DNA of 64,000 nucleotides from Linnemannia hyalina (Eukaryota; Mortierellomycota; Mortierellomycetes; Mortierellales; Mortierellaceae): positions 124,001 through 188,000 of the forward strand of contig JAHRHY010000017.1 of NCBI GenBank assembly GCA_019671135.1, read 5' to 3'. The notes under the pieces are model-generated. The model saw only the letters and a list, made by a program, of their open reading frames with translations, had not been told where the DNA came from and made no database searches. Below, piece by piece: positions 52,970 through 64,000 of the stretch. The stretch's first letter is position 1; each line of letters starts with the position of its first letter. The position numbers and the translations under genes were made by a program.

Positions 52970-55900
52970 CTAATTGAGAGGCTCCAGCTGACCGTTTTGA
53001 TGTTGTTGGATCACACTCTGGAACGACCCTAACTCAGGCCCAGGTGCAGTCACTGGCACCGGCGCCGGTTCCTGACGCGAGGGGGTAGGTAACGCAGGAG
53101 AGGCCGTCGTCGTCCGTCCGACTAAAGGAGGTTGTGGAGTAACAGCGGAAGCAGTAGTAGCAGTAGGAGGAATAGTAGTAGTAGCAATGGTACCAGTAAT
53201 ACCACCAGCACCAAAGCCGTGCCTCACAGATCCTCCTCCTGCGTTGTGGCCCTGGGGTAGACCTGCATTCCCGTTGCTCCACAGGTTGGTGCCTCCAGAC
53301 ACGCCATGTCCGTACGGTCTGTTACTCGTAAAGGGCATCTGAATGCCGAGTCCAGGTCGTCCTGCGTCGGCGAGGTTATTGTTGCTGTGGTAGACGGGGA
53401 ATTCCGCGGCACTGCTCAAGTCAATAGCCGTTTGAGCGCTCAGTCCCGCTGGTGAAGTAGAAGCAGGCGCACGTCCCACTGGTAGAGAGGAGATCGGCAT
53501 AGTGATGGTAGTCCTTTGTGAGCTGCCCTGCGCTGGTGTTGCAGAGCTCGAAGCGACCTGGGGCATCATGCTCATCAAATTCGACTGATATCCACGAGGA
53601 ACTGTCTGGTGTGAGCGATGGATGTTAGGTTGTTGATGCTGGTAACTACCTTTCAACTGAGCGGTGGGAAAGGCGCCCATAGTAGGCCCTGGGACAGAAG
53701 TCGATCCTGGTGGAAGTATGGCTGAATGTGGCATAGGTGGTCGGATTTGTGGGCCAGTGACAACAGGTGTCGTGAGCAAGCCCATTACAGCTGCTTGCAT
53801 TGGTGGCAGGGGTGGGCACGGTACTCCAGGATTTTCCTCGGCCCACTTGATGCGCCTCTCTTCCTCCTCAATCATACTATTGATATCAATCATGTCGGCT
53901 TCGGTCAAGTCAGAGTCCACCTCCCGCACGAGTTCACTCTGAGGAACAATATGCGTGATTTGCTCCTTATTACTGTTCACAACAAGAGAAAAAGAAAAAT
54001 GGCATACGTGTCAGTCAAAAGGCACTGACCATTACTTGGAGGAGGAAATCAATTAGCCAAATTGTTACACAAATATGTTCTTACCTCTGCATAACCGATC
54101 TCAGTACCGGATCGTCAGAGTCCACCTTGTCAAAGAGTGCACCAACGTTCTCCTCAGTCACCCATTGGGGGTTGCTGGCAGGAATGGGAGGAGGCTCAAA
54201 GTACATGTTCATCTCGGTCTTGCTGTGGGCCTGGAAGATGTTTTTCTTGTCTACAACTCGGTTGGACAGTCCCAGCTTGTGCAGGTTGGTCTTGTACAGC
54301 TTGTCCTCCCAGGTTCCGAACGTGTGCAGTCGGTAAACAAACACCTTGCGGGTCTGGCCATAGCGGAAAGCACGGGCGATTGCCTGTTCGTCATGACTTG
54401 GATTCCAGCCCACATCAAAGATAATAACGCGGCTGGCCGAGACCAAGTTCACTCCTTGAGAGCCAGCCTACAAAAATTGGGAAAAACAGCCCTTGTGGTT
54501 ATTGTTTGAAGCTGGAAACGGTACTATCATTGATATCATCATCGCTTGTCCCATTGTGCGTGTTAGAGGGTCCTGTACTTACTCCAGAGGAAATCAAGAA
54601 GAGATCGTAGTCGTTCCTGTTAAAGTCGTTGATCATCCCTTGCCGATCCTAAAAAAAAGGTTAACGGTAAAAAAGTGTTAAGGATCATTAAAAAGAGTCC
54701 CTGCTTTTACAAGGCAAAAAAATGTCATCATAGCAAGCAAAGGTCGCAATACCTGAATGGGCGTGGATCCATCCAACATCATAGATTTGAATCCAGCTTG
54801 CTCGGTAGTGTACGCAAGGAAATCTATTATCGATAAATAATCTGTCATGTCAGTTCTTAAGAAAAAAAAAACCAGAAGAACAGGCACAGACATGGAAGGG
54901 TTGAAGTGGAGTATCGCTCGTTTGGACATACCAAGTGTTGGAATGCTGCGGGAGAACACAAGCACCTTCTCGTTGATGGCGCGACTCTCCCGGATGATGT
55001 CAATCGCAATCTTGACCTTGAATCCATGAGAAATATCCGTGATATCTAGTTCGCGCAATGCCAAAAAAAAAAAGTATTTCCATCGTTAACTTTCTAAACG
55101 TCTCCTTGGGCATCTACTACCATTAACAAGTGGCAAAGAGCTTAGAACGTACTCTTCTGGTTGATTTCGGCTAACCAGCTCCCTCGAGCGAGCGCCTTGT
55201 TTTGACTATCAGGTAAAAGCAAAGAATCAGGCCGAGTTAGATACGACAGCGAGAGATCTGGGGTTTGCAAAAGTCGCAAATCGTTGACTTGTTACCACAC
55301 CTGAGTGCTTCCGCCATCTCCTTCTCCTTCTCTCCTGGTTCTTCGTCACTGTCGTCCAGGATTGTGATAGTGCCATTCAAAGTACTGAGGGTGGTCGATG
55401 GAGAATCGCTTTCTGCCGGGGAAGCCTTGACAGAGGTGCTCGCACTCTTGGCAGAAATATCCCTTGTGGAAGCCTTGAAGGCGGCAGGATGATTGCAGAT
55501 GGTCAGCAGAAGCTGTCCATTACCCAACACATTCGCGGTGCCATTGGTAGGGAACGTCGGTAAGATCTGCGTGTACAGGTAGTACTGTAACGTACTCAGC
55601 TTGCAAGATATCACAAACTCGTACTTTTTGGGCAGCGAGGCACGCAGAATGGACTGATCCTTCCTCATGACAAAGTTCTTGATGAGCTCAGTCAACACCT
55701 TCAGCTTCTTGGATGAGATCTATCGATGAGATAGGCATGGATAATATGCGAGGCTGAATTAGGAATGTTTCACAGAAATGCAACGTTCAAAGATAAAACA
55801 ACAACACCACCAAAGTGGAATTTGCAGGCAGTTTACCTTCTTCTCCAGCTCGGAACTGTCAGAATGGAGTCCGTTGCTGATGGGGCGGATGTAGTGTGAG

Positions 55901-58900
55901 CGGAAGGTTCCAATGTCGTCAAGGAACTTTGGGCGGACAAAGTCCACCATGCACCAGTACTCCTCCAGGCGATTCTGGAGTGGGTAGCCCGTCAAGATAA
56001 CTCGTGCGGTACTCTTGATCTCCTTTGCAGCCATAGAGAGTTTCGCCTATCGAGCAAGTGTTCAAGTGGATTGGAAATGGGGGTTAGCCGAGATTTTAAA
56101 AAGCAAAGTTGTGGAAACCAATCGCATTAGGAATTGAAAAGAATGGCGCCATACGTTTTTGTTCTTGATGGCGTGTCCCTCATCAGCAAAGACCAAAGAA
56201 GGTCCAGGGGTGAGCAGAAGGTGCTTGAATCGATTGCTGGTGTCTTCATTTCTCGCAGCGTTGCTCTTGGTGGTTACCGAGAGTTCTCGGAACATGGTAT
56301 AGCCCATCAGAAAGACACCGCCATCCGCATGCCACTTCTCTAGCAACCTGATCCTCTCCTTTGTACTCGTATTATTAGGTGCTAAAAGTAAAAGAGCGGG
56401 GCAAATAATGCACGTTAGATGAGAGAGAGCCCATAGAAGTAGAAGCAAACGCGCAAGTCATAATATCACAGAAAGAACATTCGCCATCAGCTCACCAAAC
56501 TTGTATAAGAGCACATCTTTCCGGCGCTGCGGCGGGATCCACTTTTCGAACTCGTCGGCCCAGTTCTGTAACACGATAGGGGGCATGAGCAGTAGTACCC
56601 GACCAGGCTAGAGTGGAGTCATCAAAAGATAAAACGAGGAGAGATATTAAGATTTTGAACAATTCAACATCATTTGAACAGAGCAAATAGCGAATACTGC
56701 AAAGCACACAAAGCGGACATGAAATTAATTACCTGCAGCTTTGCTGGGATGTCCTTGTTTCCTGAGTGGATCTCTGTCAATAGAACATAGATAAACGCCA
56801 CCACCTGGAAAGTCTTCCCCAGACCCATACTGTGAGCCAGAATGCATCCACCATCAAACATGATAATGTTCTTCCAAATGAACCGTAGCCCATCAATCTG
56901 ATGGGGCTTCAGATTCACTGTCAGGAAAGATGGGATGATCACTGCTCGCTCCGTCTTCTTGTGTCCAGGGTTGATAAGAACCTCGTCACCTAGAAGTGGG
57001 TTGGGCGCACCGCGGATCTTGGCGCGTTGTTCCTGGTCCTTAATACGCTTCTGGTACTCTTCCTCGTTCTTGGCTGCATTCAAGCGAAGTATACGAACGT
57101 CCTGTGCTTCATCTTCGATGACTGCCTTGCGCCGTTTGGGTGTGGGCCTGGGTTGCGACTGAAATATGCGGTCATCACCACTCGAGACCTCGGGTGATCC
57201 GTCTCCAAAATGGTTCCTGGCAGCGCGGGGTCGCTTCTTGAGGTTCTTTTCCAGCCTTCGAGCTTCAGCGTCCAGGTCCTCCTTGTCCGTCGCACTCTCG
57301 GATGCAGTATCGCTCTCAGTTAAGTCCTGAAGTTCCTTGCGGGTAGGCCGTTCCGGACCGGGAGACGATGATGTTGATGATGAGGACTCCGTTCTTGGTT
57401 TTGTTGTTGATCTGCGAGATGCCACAGGCAGGCGTTTCTGAATGGAGTCGGTATCGTCGCTAGATTCGATGGTAATGGTCTCGGGATGGGAGGTAAAGGA
57501 TGGTCTTTTTGTCGTAGACTTTCCTTTTCCTCCCTTTAGCCGCCGCGACGAGCCCTCCGACGTTGACGACCGTTCCTCTATGTCAGTGGCTCTCTTTTCC
57601 CCATTCATTTCCTTGGCCTTATTGTCTCGAGCCTCCTGTTCGTCCTGTTCGTCCTGCGTCTGCTTTTCCTTCTTTGAATTTAGTGCCGCTGCTCTGTCGG
57701 TTACTGCTTGGGCCTGAGCGACTTCCCGCGCTTTCTCTCGGTAGATCTGTGTGGTGTTGCCTTCGTCCTTCCATGCCAGAAACTCTTTCAATTCGATGCT
57801 GTCTCCGCCGTCGAGCTCGACCCACTCGATATACTCCTGCCACGCAGAGATATATGGCTCCTCCATAACAACGTTTATCCTATGTCATTTAGAAATTAAA
57901 GTGTTAATATTGGACCGCAAGCGCCAAGAAACTGGCATATTTGTTAATGTTGTGTTAGATGAGTGTTACTTACCCGAGGCGCGCATTCTTACTGGTTTCA
58001 CGAAGTTTGGCGAGGAGTTTGTTGTCAGTCATACCGCTACTCTTGAGTTCCTCCCGCCATTTGGGTCGCTTCATGGGTTTGACACTTGTCGCTGGCTGAG
58101 GGACAACCACAACGCTAGCATCTTCGTCGTCGTATCGGTATGAGACCGCGACCAGGCTCTTGGGAATCCTATCGGTTTCCAGAGGCGAAGCACTTCCTGT
58201 AGGATTGGGGTTCTTCTGCGCTTTCCCATCCTGATCCTCATTCGGACGTGATTCCCGCTTCACTGAGGGTTGAGGCGCGTTGGGTGGCTGTCTGTTATGG
58301 GTTGATTTGAACTTGGCTGCTTTTTCTGACGGCGAGATTGATCGATCTGGTCGCTTCAGGTAATCGTCATCCAAGTCGATGTATATAGGCAATGCGGCCC
58401 GGTTCGCCTCCTGAGCCTTATTTTTAGCCAATCTCCTTTTCTTGGCCCTCTTAGATTCCTTGCGTCTCGCCAGAAGTGCCTTACGGTAGGTGTAATCGTC
58501 TTGGACGTTGCCATCGTCATTATCATTGTCGGAAGGATGTTGAGCATCGTCTCCGGCGATATCCAAATCGGAGAGTGGTGGAGGATCCTGAGGTGAGGTG
58601 GCGGTAAATGGCGGTGTTGGGAGAGACCGCGCGTTGGGCGTTGCGGAGACACTGCGGAAGGTTGGTGTCGCTGGTTTGGACAGAGTAAGGTGCTGTGAGG
58701 TAGTGGAGGGCATTTCGCTCGGACGTTGTGGTGTCTCAACCATGTTGACGTCGCCACCCGCGTCTTTTTCCGATCCATCTTTGTCAATGTCGGCATGGCT
58801 GCCCTCGTCATAGTTGGAGTCGTCGATGAAAGCCGCGTCCAGCTCCCGCTGCCTTCGTTCTTCTGTTTCCTCGTCTGTATCGATTGCACTGGCCGTCTCG

Positions 58901-61784
58901 CCGGAACTCTTCGCGGAAGGATGGTCTCGTTTGGGCTCCTGCCAAACCTTTGGACTGATAGGCGATGGCTTGGTTTCAGAGTCAGAGTTTTGCACATCGT
59001 CTGGAATCGGCTCCGTCCCGCAAAGGATGTCGTGCTTCCACTGCTCATGGCACATCGAGTCGACTGTTTCGTCGAGAGCCTTGCACGCCTTTCGCACCTC
59101 GGTTGCAGTCCGATAAGAGGTCTTCTCCATCGCCTCCAAGAGAGAAGCAAGCCGCCTTTGAGAAAGTGCCTCGATGGTTGCCTTCAGATGCTCGATGTAC
59201 AACTGCCTGTCCTTCTTGTTCCCGAGGGTCTTGCCAAGTTTCCTAGCAGCTCGGCCCAATTTAGGGCGCTCCAGTCGTGCCCATGCCTCCTTCCGGTCCG
59301 AGATGTAGATCCGAGCAATCTCCTTGACAACGCCGGTGGAAAGCTTGACATTGGACGCCGGCACCTTGACGCGTCCCGACAGTTTTTCTTGAAGCTCTTT
59401 CTCTTCCTTGGCCACCTCTTTGTACAGCTCCTCGTCGGTTGTGTATTCGGAAGCGTCGGAATCTCCATAGAGCGGGTATACAATGTCGTCATCCTTGCCG
59501 GTTGCCCAATTCACAGATGGCGGGGTATGGTTGGGTCCTTTGGTCAAAGCAGCAAAGTTGATCGAAGTGAGGTCATGGTCGCCAATGTTGATCGTGAGCC
59601 TCTGCGGAGTCGGGTCCTTGTGCACGTCCTTGTATACGTCCTTGTGCATGTCCCCGAAGATCGCATCCCATGTCGAAGATCTCACTACAGGATATAAGCA
59701 GAGCATCGTTATATTAGGAAAGAAGTGTCAAACCTTGATGCTTAAGCGATGATAGATGACTTTGACCAATTCAAATACAGCTCCAGTGATATACCAGTGG
59801 TGTTTTTCCGAGATAGTGCGGTTGAGATGACTCGAACAGGGACATCCTTGTGCGTTGGTTTGCGCATTGGAGAATAAACCACGTGTCCGGGAGCCTCAAA
59901 GATAGGAGGTATCCTCAAGATCCGCCGCATGTTGATCTGCACAGCCTTCTGATACGTCCACAGCTCCTTCTTTCGAGCGGCGCGTGGCCTGACCACCGTC
60001 CAGTTGTCATCATCATCGCTGTCAAATGCCGATCCATCCTTGTTGAAAAAGATGTCTTGTAGCGTCATACCAATCTTGGCAAGCTTTGACTCGATCCTGC
60101 GGGCCTTCTTGCTAGTTGCCTTTGATTGTTTGATTGTTGTCTCCGAGGGCGATCCTGTATGTGGTTTTGAGGAAAGAAGGGTCAAGGGATGATGGGTTGT
60201 GCTTGGTGGCGATGATGCAACTCCAGGCTTGACAAGTGTTGGCGTGATCCTGATCTACAGCCGTATTCGAGATGTTGTGAGGATATTAGTAATTATGCTT
60301 GTAAATAATTACAATTGACACATGTCCGTTTGTGATATATACTTTGGTCGTTGATGTTCCGGACGCAATCTTTGATCCTGACCCCGACTTTGATTCGCTT
60401 CCCCCCTTTGGCCCGGGACCTGACCTTGACCCTCCAGACTGGGGCAACGGCTTGATGGGATTCGGAGGAGCGAGAGATGGGCTGTTCTTGCCTTGGTCCA
60501 GATTCTTCTGTTGCTGCAGCCTTTGTGCCAAAGACTCGTTTTCTTTCTGTGTGAGAATCCTCGCGGCTAATGGCTCATATTCTTTTCTCTCGAGCAACCT
60601 TGTGGCCGATGGTTCGTCTTCCTCATCCTGCGACTGATGTTTTTGACAGTCGGAATCTTGATTCGCGGCGTCGTCGTAGCCACTGCTGTTGCTGTTGCTG
60701 TCCACGTCGCTTTCATTGTCATGGTCACTATCATCCTCATCGAAATCATCAGAGGAACCAATCGAGAGACTTTCCTCGTCAGAGTGCCGAATAGATTTTC
60801 TGTTCGATGTGTTCCGTTTCTTTCGAGATGACGGCGATCGCTGGTGAACATTAAGCTCGTTGTCGAACAAAAGTCGTAGTGGTTTAGCTAGCATGCGAAT
60901 CTTCTTGAACTCTGGCGCACCATCACGAAATCTCCTTTCTGATAGTCGGGTATTGCCGATTTCGGCGAGGGGTGTGGTAACTGGGCGAGCAGTAGTGGTG
61001 GTATATTCAGGTGCAGGTGCAGTGGCGACTAACTCGGACAGTCGTAGAGATTCCAGATCATGTTCCAGTGCTCCTGAAGGCGAGTCTACTGTCTGGTTCG
61101 CTTGCCCTGAAAGTTTGAGAAAACAATTCTTTATTAGACTGAGGCGTTCTTTCCATGATAGTTTCGAAATACCACACCGTTTGGCGACAAAAAATCGTGT
61201 CAAACAAAGAGGTTAGCCACTTTCGAAGCAAGCGGCGTGCCATATCAAAACACACAACTCGAACACAGAACACAGACAGGGGCTGTGTGATCCATGGAAG
61301 AAAGTACGAGAGAAAAGAAGGTGCCACAGTTCACAATTTTAGCTCTGTGCTACTCTTTTCCCCGCCACGTTGTCCTTTGAGAGTGCTTCACATACCTCGG
61401 AGGGTCTGAATGTGCTTGAGGATCATGCAACGTTTTCCAAACGACGCGATATTGAACTCGTTCTTGAGGGCTTCGTGGTCCAAGTCAGAGAGTAAGATTT
61501 GTCCATCGACATCATGCTCTACAACAAATATCACGAGAAGAAGTCTTTGCAACTGTAAGATAATCCGAAAACAGTAAACGCAGTGCTGTGCATAGTTTGC
61601 GTCAAACAATAGGCGTAAGGCGGGGTAAGAAATTGAAAAGAGAAGAAGGAGCGTGTGTGAATGCCAGTGTTCGTTTACCAATGAAGAGCTTGAGGATGTC
61701 ATCGGGAAAGTTAAATGCAGATTTTAGCCAGCGGGTGACCTGGGGCGGGTCCCATGTCAGGGGATCCTCTGGTTGTAGTTCCAT
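52970..61784 (-). CDS. SNF2-family ATPase of ATRX/ARIP4 type with N-terminal SAM domain
   Basis: Sixteen exons (61784-61679, 61518-61396, 61106-60343, 60254-59795, 59684-57974, 57879-56733, 56607-56496, 56381-56155, 56046-55837, 55719-55301, 55205-55153, 55046-54932, 54841-54753, 54648-54593, 54467-54085, 53972-52970) join in phase to 2,325 residues. Residues about 10-75 form a SAM-like domain (DPPQVTRWLKSAFNFPDDIL, then LSDLDHEALKNEFNIASFGK). About 1,300 residues follow, largely acidic/Ser-rich and disordered. The ATPase shows LKPHQIDGLRFIWKN, motif I AHSMGLGKTFQ (residue about 1406), motif II FADEGHAIKN, motif III LTGYPLQNRLEEYWCMVDF. The helicase C lobe has VLVFSRSIPTL, LISSGAGSQGVNL and the motif VI region NPSHDEQAIARAFRYGQTRK. 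DEGH and the LTGYPLQN-EYWCMVDF block favour the ATRX/ARIP4/Rad54-like branch, that is nuclear ATP-driven chromatin remodelling. The C-terminal 330 residues are Pro/Ser/Thr-rich. Confidence 0.88.
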
Positions 61785-62225
61785 GTGTTGTTTTTGTTGC
61801 GCGACAGCAGAGAGTGTTGTATAGGAGAGTGAATGTGTTTTGTATGTATGTGTCTAGTGAGTGTAGAGAGTGTAGGGTAGGAGTAGAGGGTTGAGTTGAG
61901 CTGATGAGAATATAATGTGTCTGTGTTGTGGAACGGAGAGCAAGGGAGCAAGAGTGAAGGAAGAACGCAAGAAAGAAGAAGGTTTGTCGGTCTGTCCCTT
62001 TCGCACGAACAAGACCACGAGAGGACCCTCCGCAGAGCGTTCGCCCTTCTCCACCTAATTATCACGAATCACGTGCAATGCAGGCTAACACATTTGTGAA
62101 ACGCAGTCACTTTTGCGAGGCAAAGGGAAAAAAGAAAAAAAAAAAAGTTGTTTGTTTGTTTGTTGAATCCACACTTAGCTCAAACACATCCATCAACCTC
62201 ATCCACCAACAACTAACCACCAAGG
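61785..62225. promoter_or_regulatory. Divergent promoter, SNF2 / BMT5-like
   Basis: 441 bp between divergent starts. The strand upstream of BMT5-like carries A-runs and a TTTG repeat (about 62129-62164) before a CAACC-rich leader. The SNF2 side carries GTGT/GAGTG-rich sequence (about 61830-61920). A shared control region is plausible. Confidence 0.45.
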
Positions 62226-63382
62226 ATGGCGCCCAAGTACAAGAAAACAAAGCTGAAGATGGCCCTGACAAAGCTTCAGGACGGCCACCAAAAGCGTCAA
62301 CGTGCCACCGAGATCCGCGACATGAAGGAAGCCGCCCTCGCAGCTGCTCCCAAGAAGACCGCCTCCCAGCAAGCAGCCAGCGGGAACACCTCCTCTGCAG
62401 CCCTGAAGGCCCAAAAGAAGGCCATGTCCAAGCTGCCCCCACCTCCCTATTACAACCACGACACCATCCTCCTGATCGGAGAGGCCAACTTTTCGTTTGC
62501 AAAGTCATTGGCGCTGGAGATTCTTAACCGTGGCGATATCATCACGGCGACGACTCTGGATACATTTACGACTATGATGGAAAAGTACCCCGATGCACAG
62601 GAGAATGTCAAGGAGCTTGAGGATGCTGGAGCCACGGTCTTGTTTGAGGTCGACGCAACAAAGCTGAGCAAGATCAAGAGCTTCAAGGGCAAGCGCTTCT
62701 CCAAGATCGTCTTCAACTTTCCCCATGCTGGTAAGTACTTTTGCTTCTTTCAATTGATCTTCTTTCTCTTGATCTTCTCTCAATTGATCACTTTCAATTG
62801 ATCACTTTCAAATGATCTCTGTTCAATTGGCTGTCACGCTGGCTGATGTGTAACTGCCATGCATACCTTACTTTCACGACGATCCATTGATCTATTGAAA
62901 CTAACCATACCAAAAAATCACCATCTGTTAATAAAATAGGTGCCGGTATCAAGGATCAGGACCGCAACGTAGTGAGCAATCAAAAGCTGATGCGCTCCTT
63001 CTTCGAATCCGCAACCCCCTTCCTCGCAGACACAGACCTGGGCGACAAGAAACCTGGCGAGATCCATGTGACAGTCAAGACAGGATTGCCCTACGACCTC
63101 TGGAACATCAAGCGTCTTGCGGCGGGCACTGGATTGTTGGGTAACAAGACTTCTTTCCCCTTCAAGCCAGTACAGTACCCTGGATATGAGCATCGTCGGA
63201 CGATCGGGTTCAAGGAGGGTGTCAGTCAGGGTGATAATGTCGAGATTGCGAACAAGAGTCCAAAGACTTTTGTGTTTGTCAAGAAGACCGCCAAGGAGGC
63301 TGATATGGCCAAGGAATCTGAAACGGCCAACATTAGGAAGAGGAAGCGCGCCGGCGAGGATGTCTCCGACGACGAGGAGTAA
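62226..63382 (+). CDS. BMT5-like rRNA (uridine-N3) methyltransferase
   Basis: Rossmann-fold methyltransferase of the BMT5 (DUF2431) family; the yeast member makes m3U in 25S rRNA in the nucleolus. Exons 62226-62730 and 62940-63382 join in phase to 315 residues. The basic N-terminal 70 residues (MAPKYKKTKLKMALTKLQDG) fit nucleolar targeting. The S-adenosylmethionine motif is TILLIGEANFSFAKSLA near residue 80. FSKIVFNFPHAGAGIKDQDR, broken by the intron, is the family's second signature, followed by VSNQKLMRSFFESATPFL. The end is Lys/Arg then acidic (KRKRAGEDVSDDEE). The start is supported by the adjoining CAACC leader and the basic N-terminus. Size is close to family norm. Confidence 0.9.
62746..62830. 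repeat. TTCAATTGATC repeats in BMT5-like intron
   Basis: Five to six imperfect copies of a TTCAATTGATC(A/T)CTT unit inside the single intron of the BMT5-like gene. They make this intron (209 bp) longer than most in the window. Confidence 0.75.
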
Positions 63383-63696
63383 TTGTCTTCTTTGTCTTCT
63401 TTTTTTTTTGTCCGTAATGTCATTGTTTCCTTTAATGGAACATAGAGACCACTTCACATCCTCCATTCCACTCCATTATCATTTTTGCATTTGCACACAT
63501 TGTACCATAGAATATAAAAATGCCGTTATCCACCTATCTGCAAACATGCTGCTTTGATCCCTCATCACTAAACAATACAGACCCACACCGTGCATAGAGA
63601 CCAAAATGGCCATTCATCACCCCGCATGAAGAGGCAACTTGATAAGCCCATGTGTTTTTTTAGTGTATTTATTATGCGCGAGTGGATGGTGGTATT
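63383..63696. other. Convergent 3' intergenic region
   Basis: 3' UTRs of the BMT5-like gene (T-run at about 63400-63409, AATATAAAAATG at about 63512) and of the minus-strand glyoxalase II-like gene. No gene is seen. Confidence 0.5.
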
Positions 63697-64000
63697 TTAA
63701 AAGGTATTTTTGAGTTCTCGAAGGACATGCATCACATCGATAGGGTCGCTCTTGTTCGTAAATGCCTGTAGTGCTGGCTCACTGTTTAGCAAAAAAAGAT
63801 TAGGTTCAAAGAAAGGTACATTGATTAGTTACTGTAGTCGTCTTCCCTTCGGCATTACATTATGGAGGGGGAAGAGGCCAACCAAATTCTGTCCGGCAAA
63901 GCTTGACAATAGATAAGAAAAGAGAAGACTTACTTGACGCGGAGGAAGGGATTGCAGAGCAACTCCTCACCAATGGTGCCGGGGACGGTGATGGTGACAT
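63697..64000 (-). CDS. Glyoxalase II (hydroxyacylglutathione hydrolase), C-terminal part
   Basis: Gene cut by the right edge. The last two exons are visible: the penultimate from the edge to 63934 and the last at 63781-63697, joined by an intron with GTAAGT donor. Together they read TITVPGTIGEELLCNPFLRV, then NEPALQAFTNKSDPIDVMHV, ending LRELKNTF. This matches the C-terminal substrate-binding region of glyoxalase II, where human HAGH has an equivalent TIAEE/NPFMRV block and a DPV-MRAVR helix. The enzyme hydrolyses S-D-lactoylglutathione to D-lactate and glutathione. The metallo-beta-lactamase part lies outside the window. Confidence 0.8.

Noticed and set aside
58726..59697. 323-residue plus-strand frame
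   Set aside because: Antisense shadow of SNF2 exon 5. The minus-strand exon is supported by splice phases on both sides.
1..64000. CRISPR arrays, bacterial operons, riboswitches, rRNA genes
   Set aside because: Spliceosomal introns and gene content are eukaryotic. No regularly spaced repeats with unique spacers, no rRNA sequence and no TPP-type aptamer were recognised.

Overview
This is a eukaryotic nuclear segment from an intron-rich, early-diverging fungus. Genes carry short GT-AG introns (about 70-210 bp) with CTAAC/CTGAC-like branch sites, CT-rich promoters and AATAAA-type 3' ends. The gene set (OPI1, MBF1, RAD17, a large leucine-type F-box protein, Gln-rich tracts) fits Mucoromycota, most probably Mortierellomycotina. 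That placement is an inference from gene style, not a measured phylogeny.

Layout. 1-1.2 kb: no supported gene. 1.2-4.2 kb (-): Thr-rich single-pass membrane protein with a repeated motif. 4.8-5.9 kb (+): PHOSPHO-type HAD phosphatase. 6.06-6.2 kb: decayed 3' end of a paraoxonase-like gene, followed by a T-tract, tRNA-Asp copy 1 and a 5'-truncated LINE (to 8.35 kb). 9.1-11.3 kb (+): F-box protein. 11.5-16.3 kb: nested stack of minus-strand LINE fragments ending just upstream of tRNA-Asp copy 2. 16.7-17.9 kb (+): SpoU rRNA methyltransferase (MRM3-like). 18.0-22.0 kb (-): USP38/35-type deubiquitinase. 22.3-25.8 kb (+): RAD17. 26.5-27.1 kb (+): MBF1. 27.1-32.6 kb: gene-poor. 32.6-35.2 kb (+): OPI1. 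35.9-37.6 kb (+): intact paraoxonase/arylesterase. 37.7-39.8 kb: more LINE fragments, then tRNA-Asp copy 3. 40.3-41.0 kb (+): weak gene. 43.3-45.6 kb (+): Gln/Pro-rich four-TM protein. 46.2-50.1 kb (-): Ser-rich 1,321-residue protein. 53.0-61.8 kb (-): SAM-domain SNF2 ATPase of the ATRX/ARIP4 type. 62.2-63.4 kb (+): BMT5-like rRNA methyltransferase. 63.7 kb to the right edge (-): C-terminus of a glyoxalase II.

The most notable structure is the repeated association of three tRNA-Asp(GUC) genes with one LINE family. In two loci several independent insertions, each with its own 10-14 bp target-site duplication, lie in or next to a T-tract about 90-150 bp upstream of the tRNA. In the third, a LINE lies just downstream. 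Loci 1 and 3 are also paralogous segments carrying the 3' end of a paraoxonase-like gene, so duplication and tRNA-directed insertion have both shaped them.

Most host genes are unrelated housekeeping or regulatory functions: checkpoint clamp loading, deubiquitination, phospholipid gene repression, transcription coactivation, rRNA modification and chromatin remodelling. Two close divergent pairs, USP38-like/RAD17 (308 bp apart) and SNF2/BMT5-like (441 bp apart), probably share promoters.
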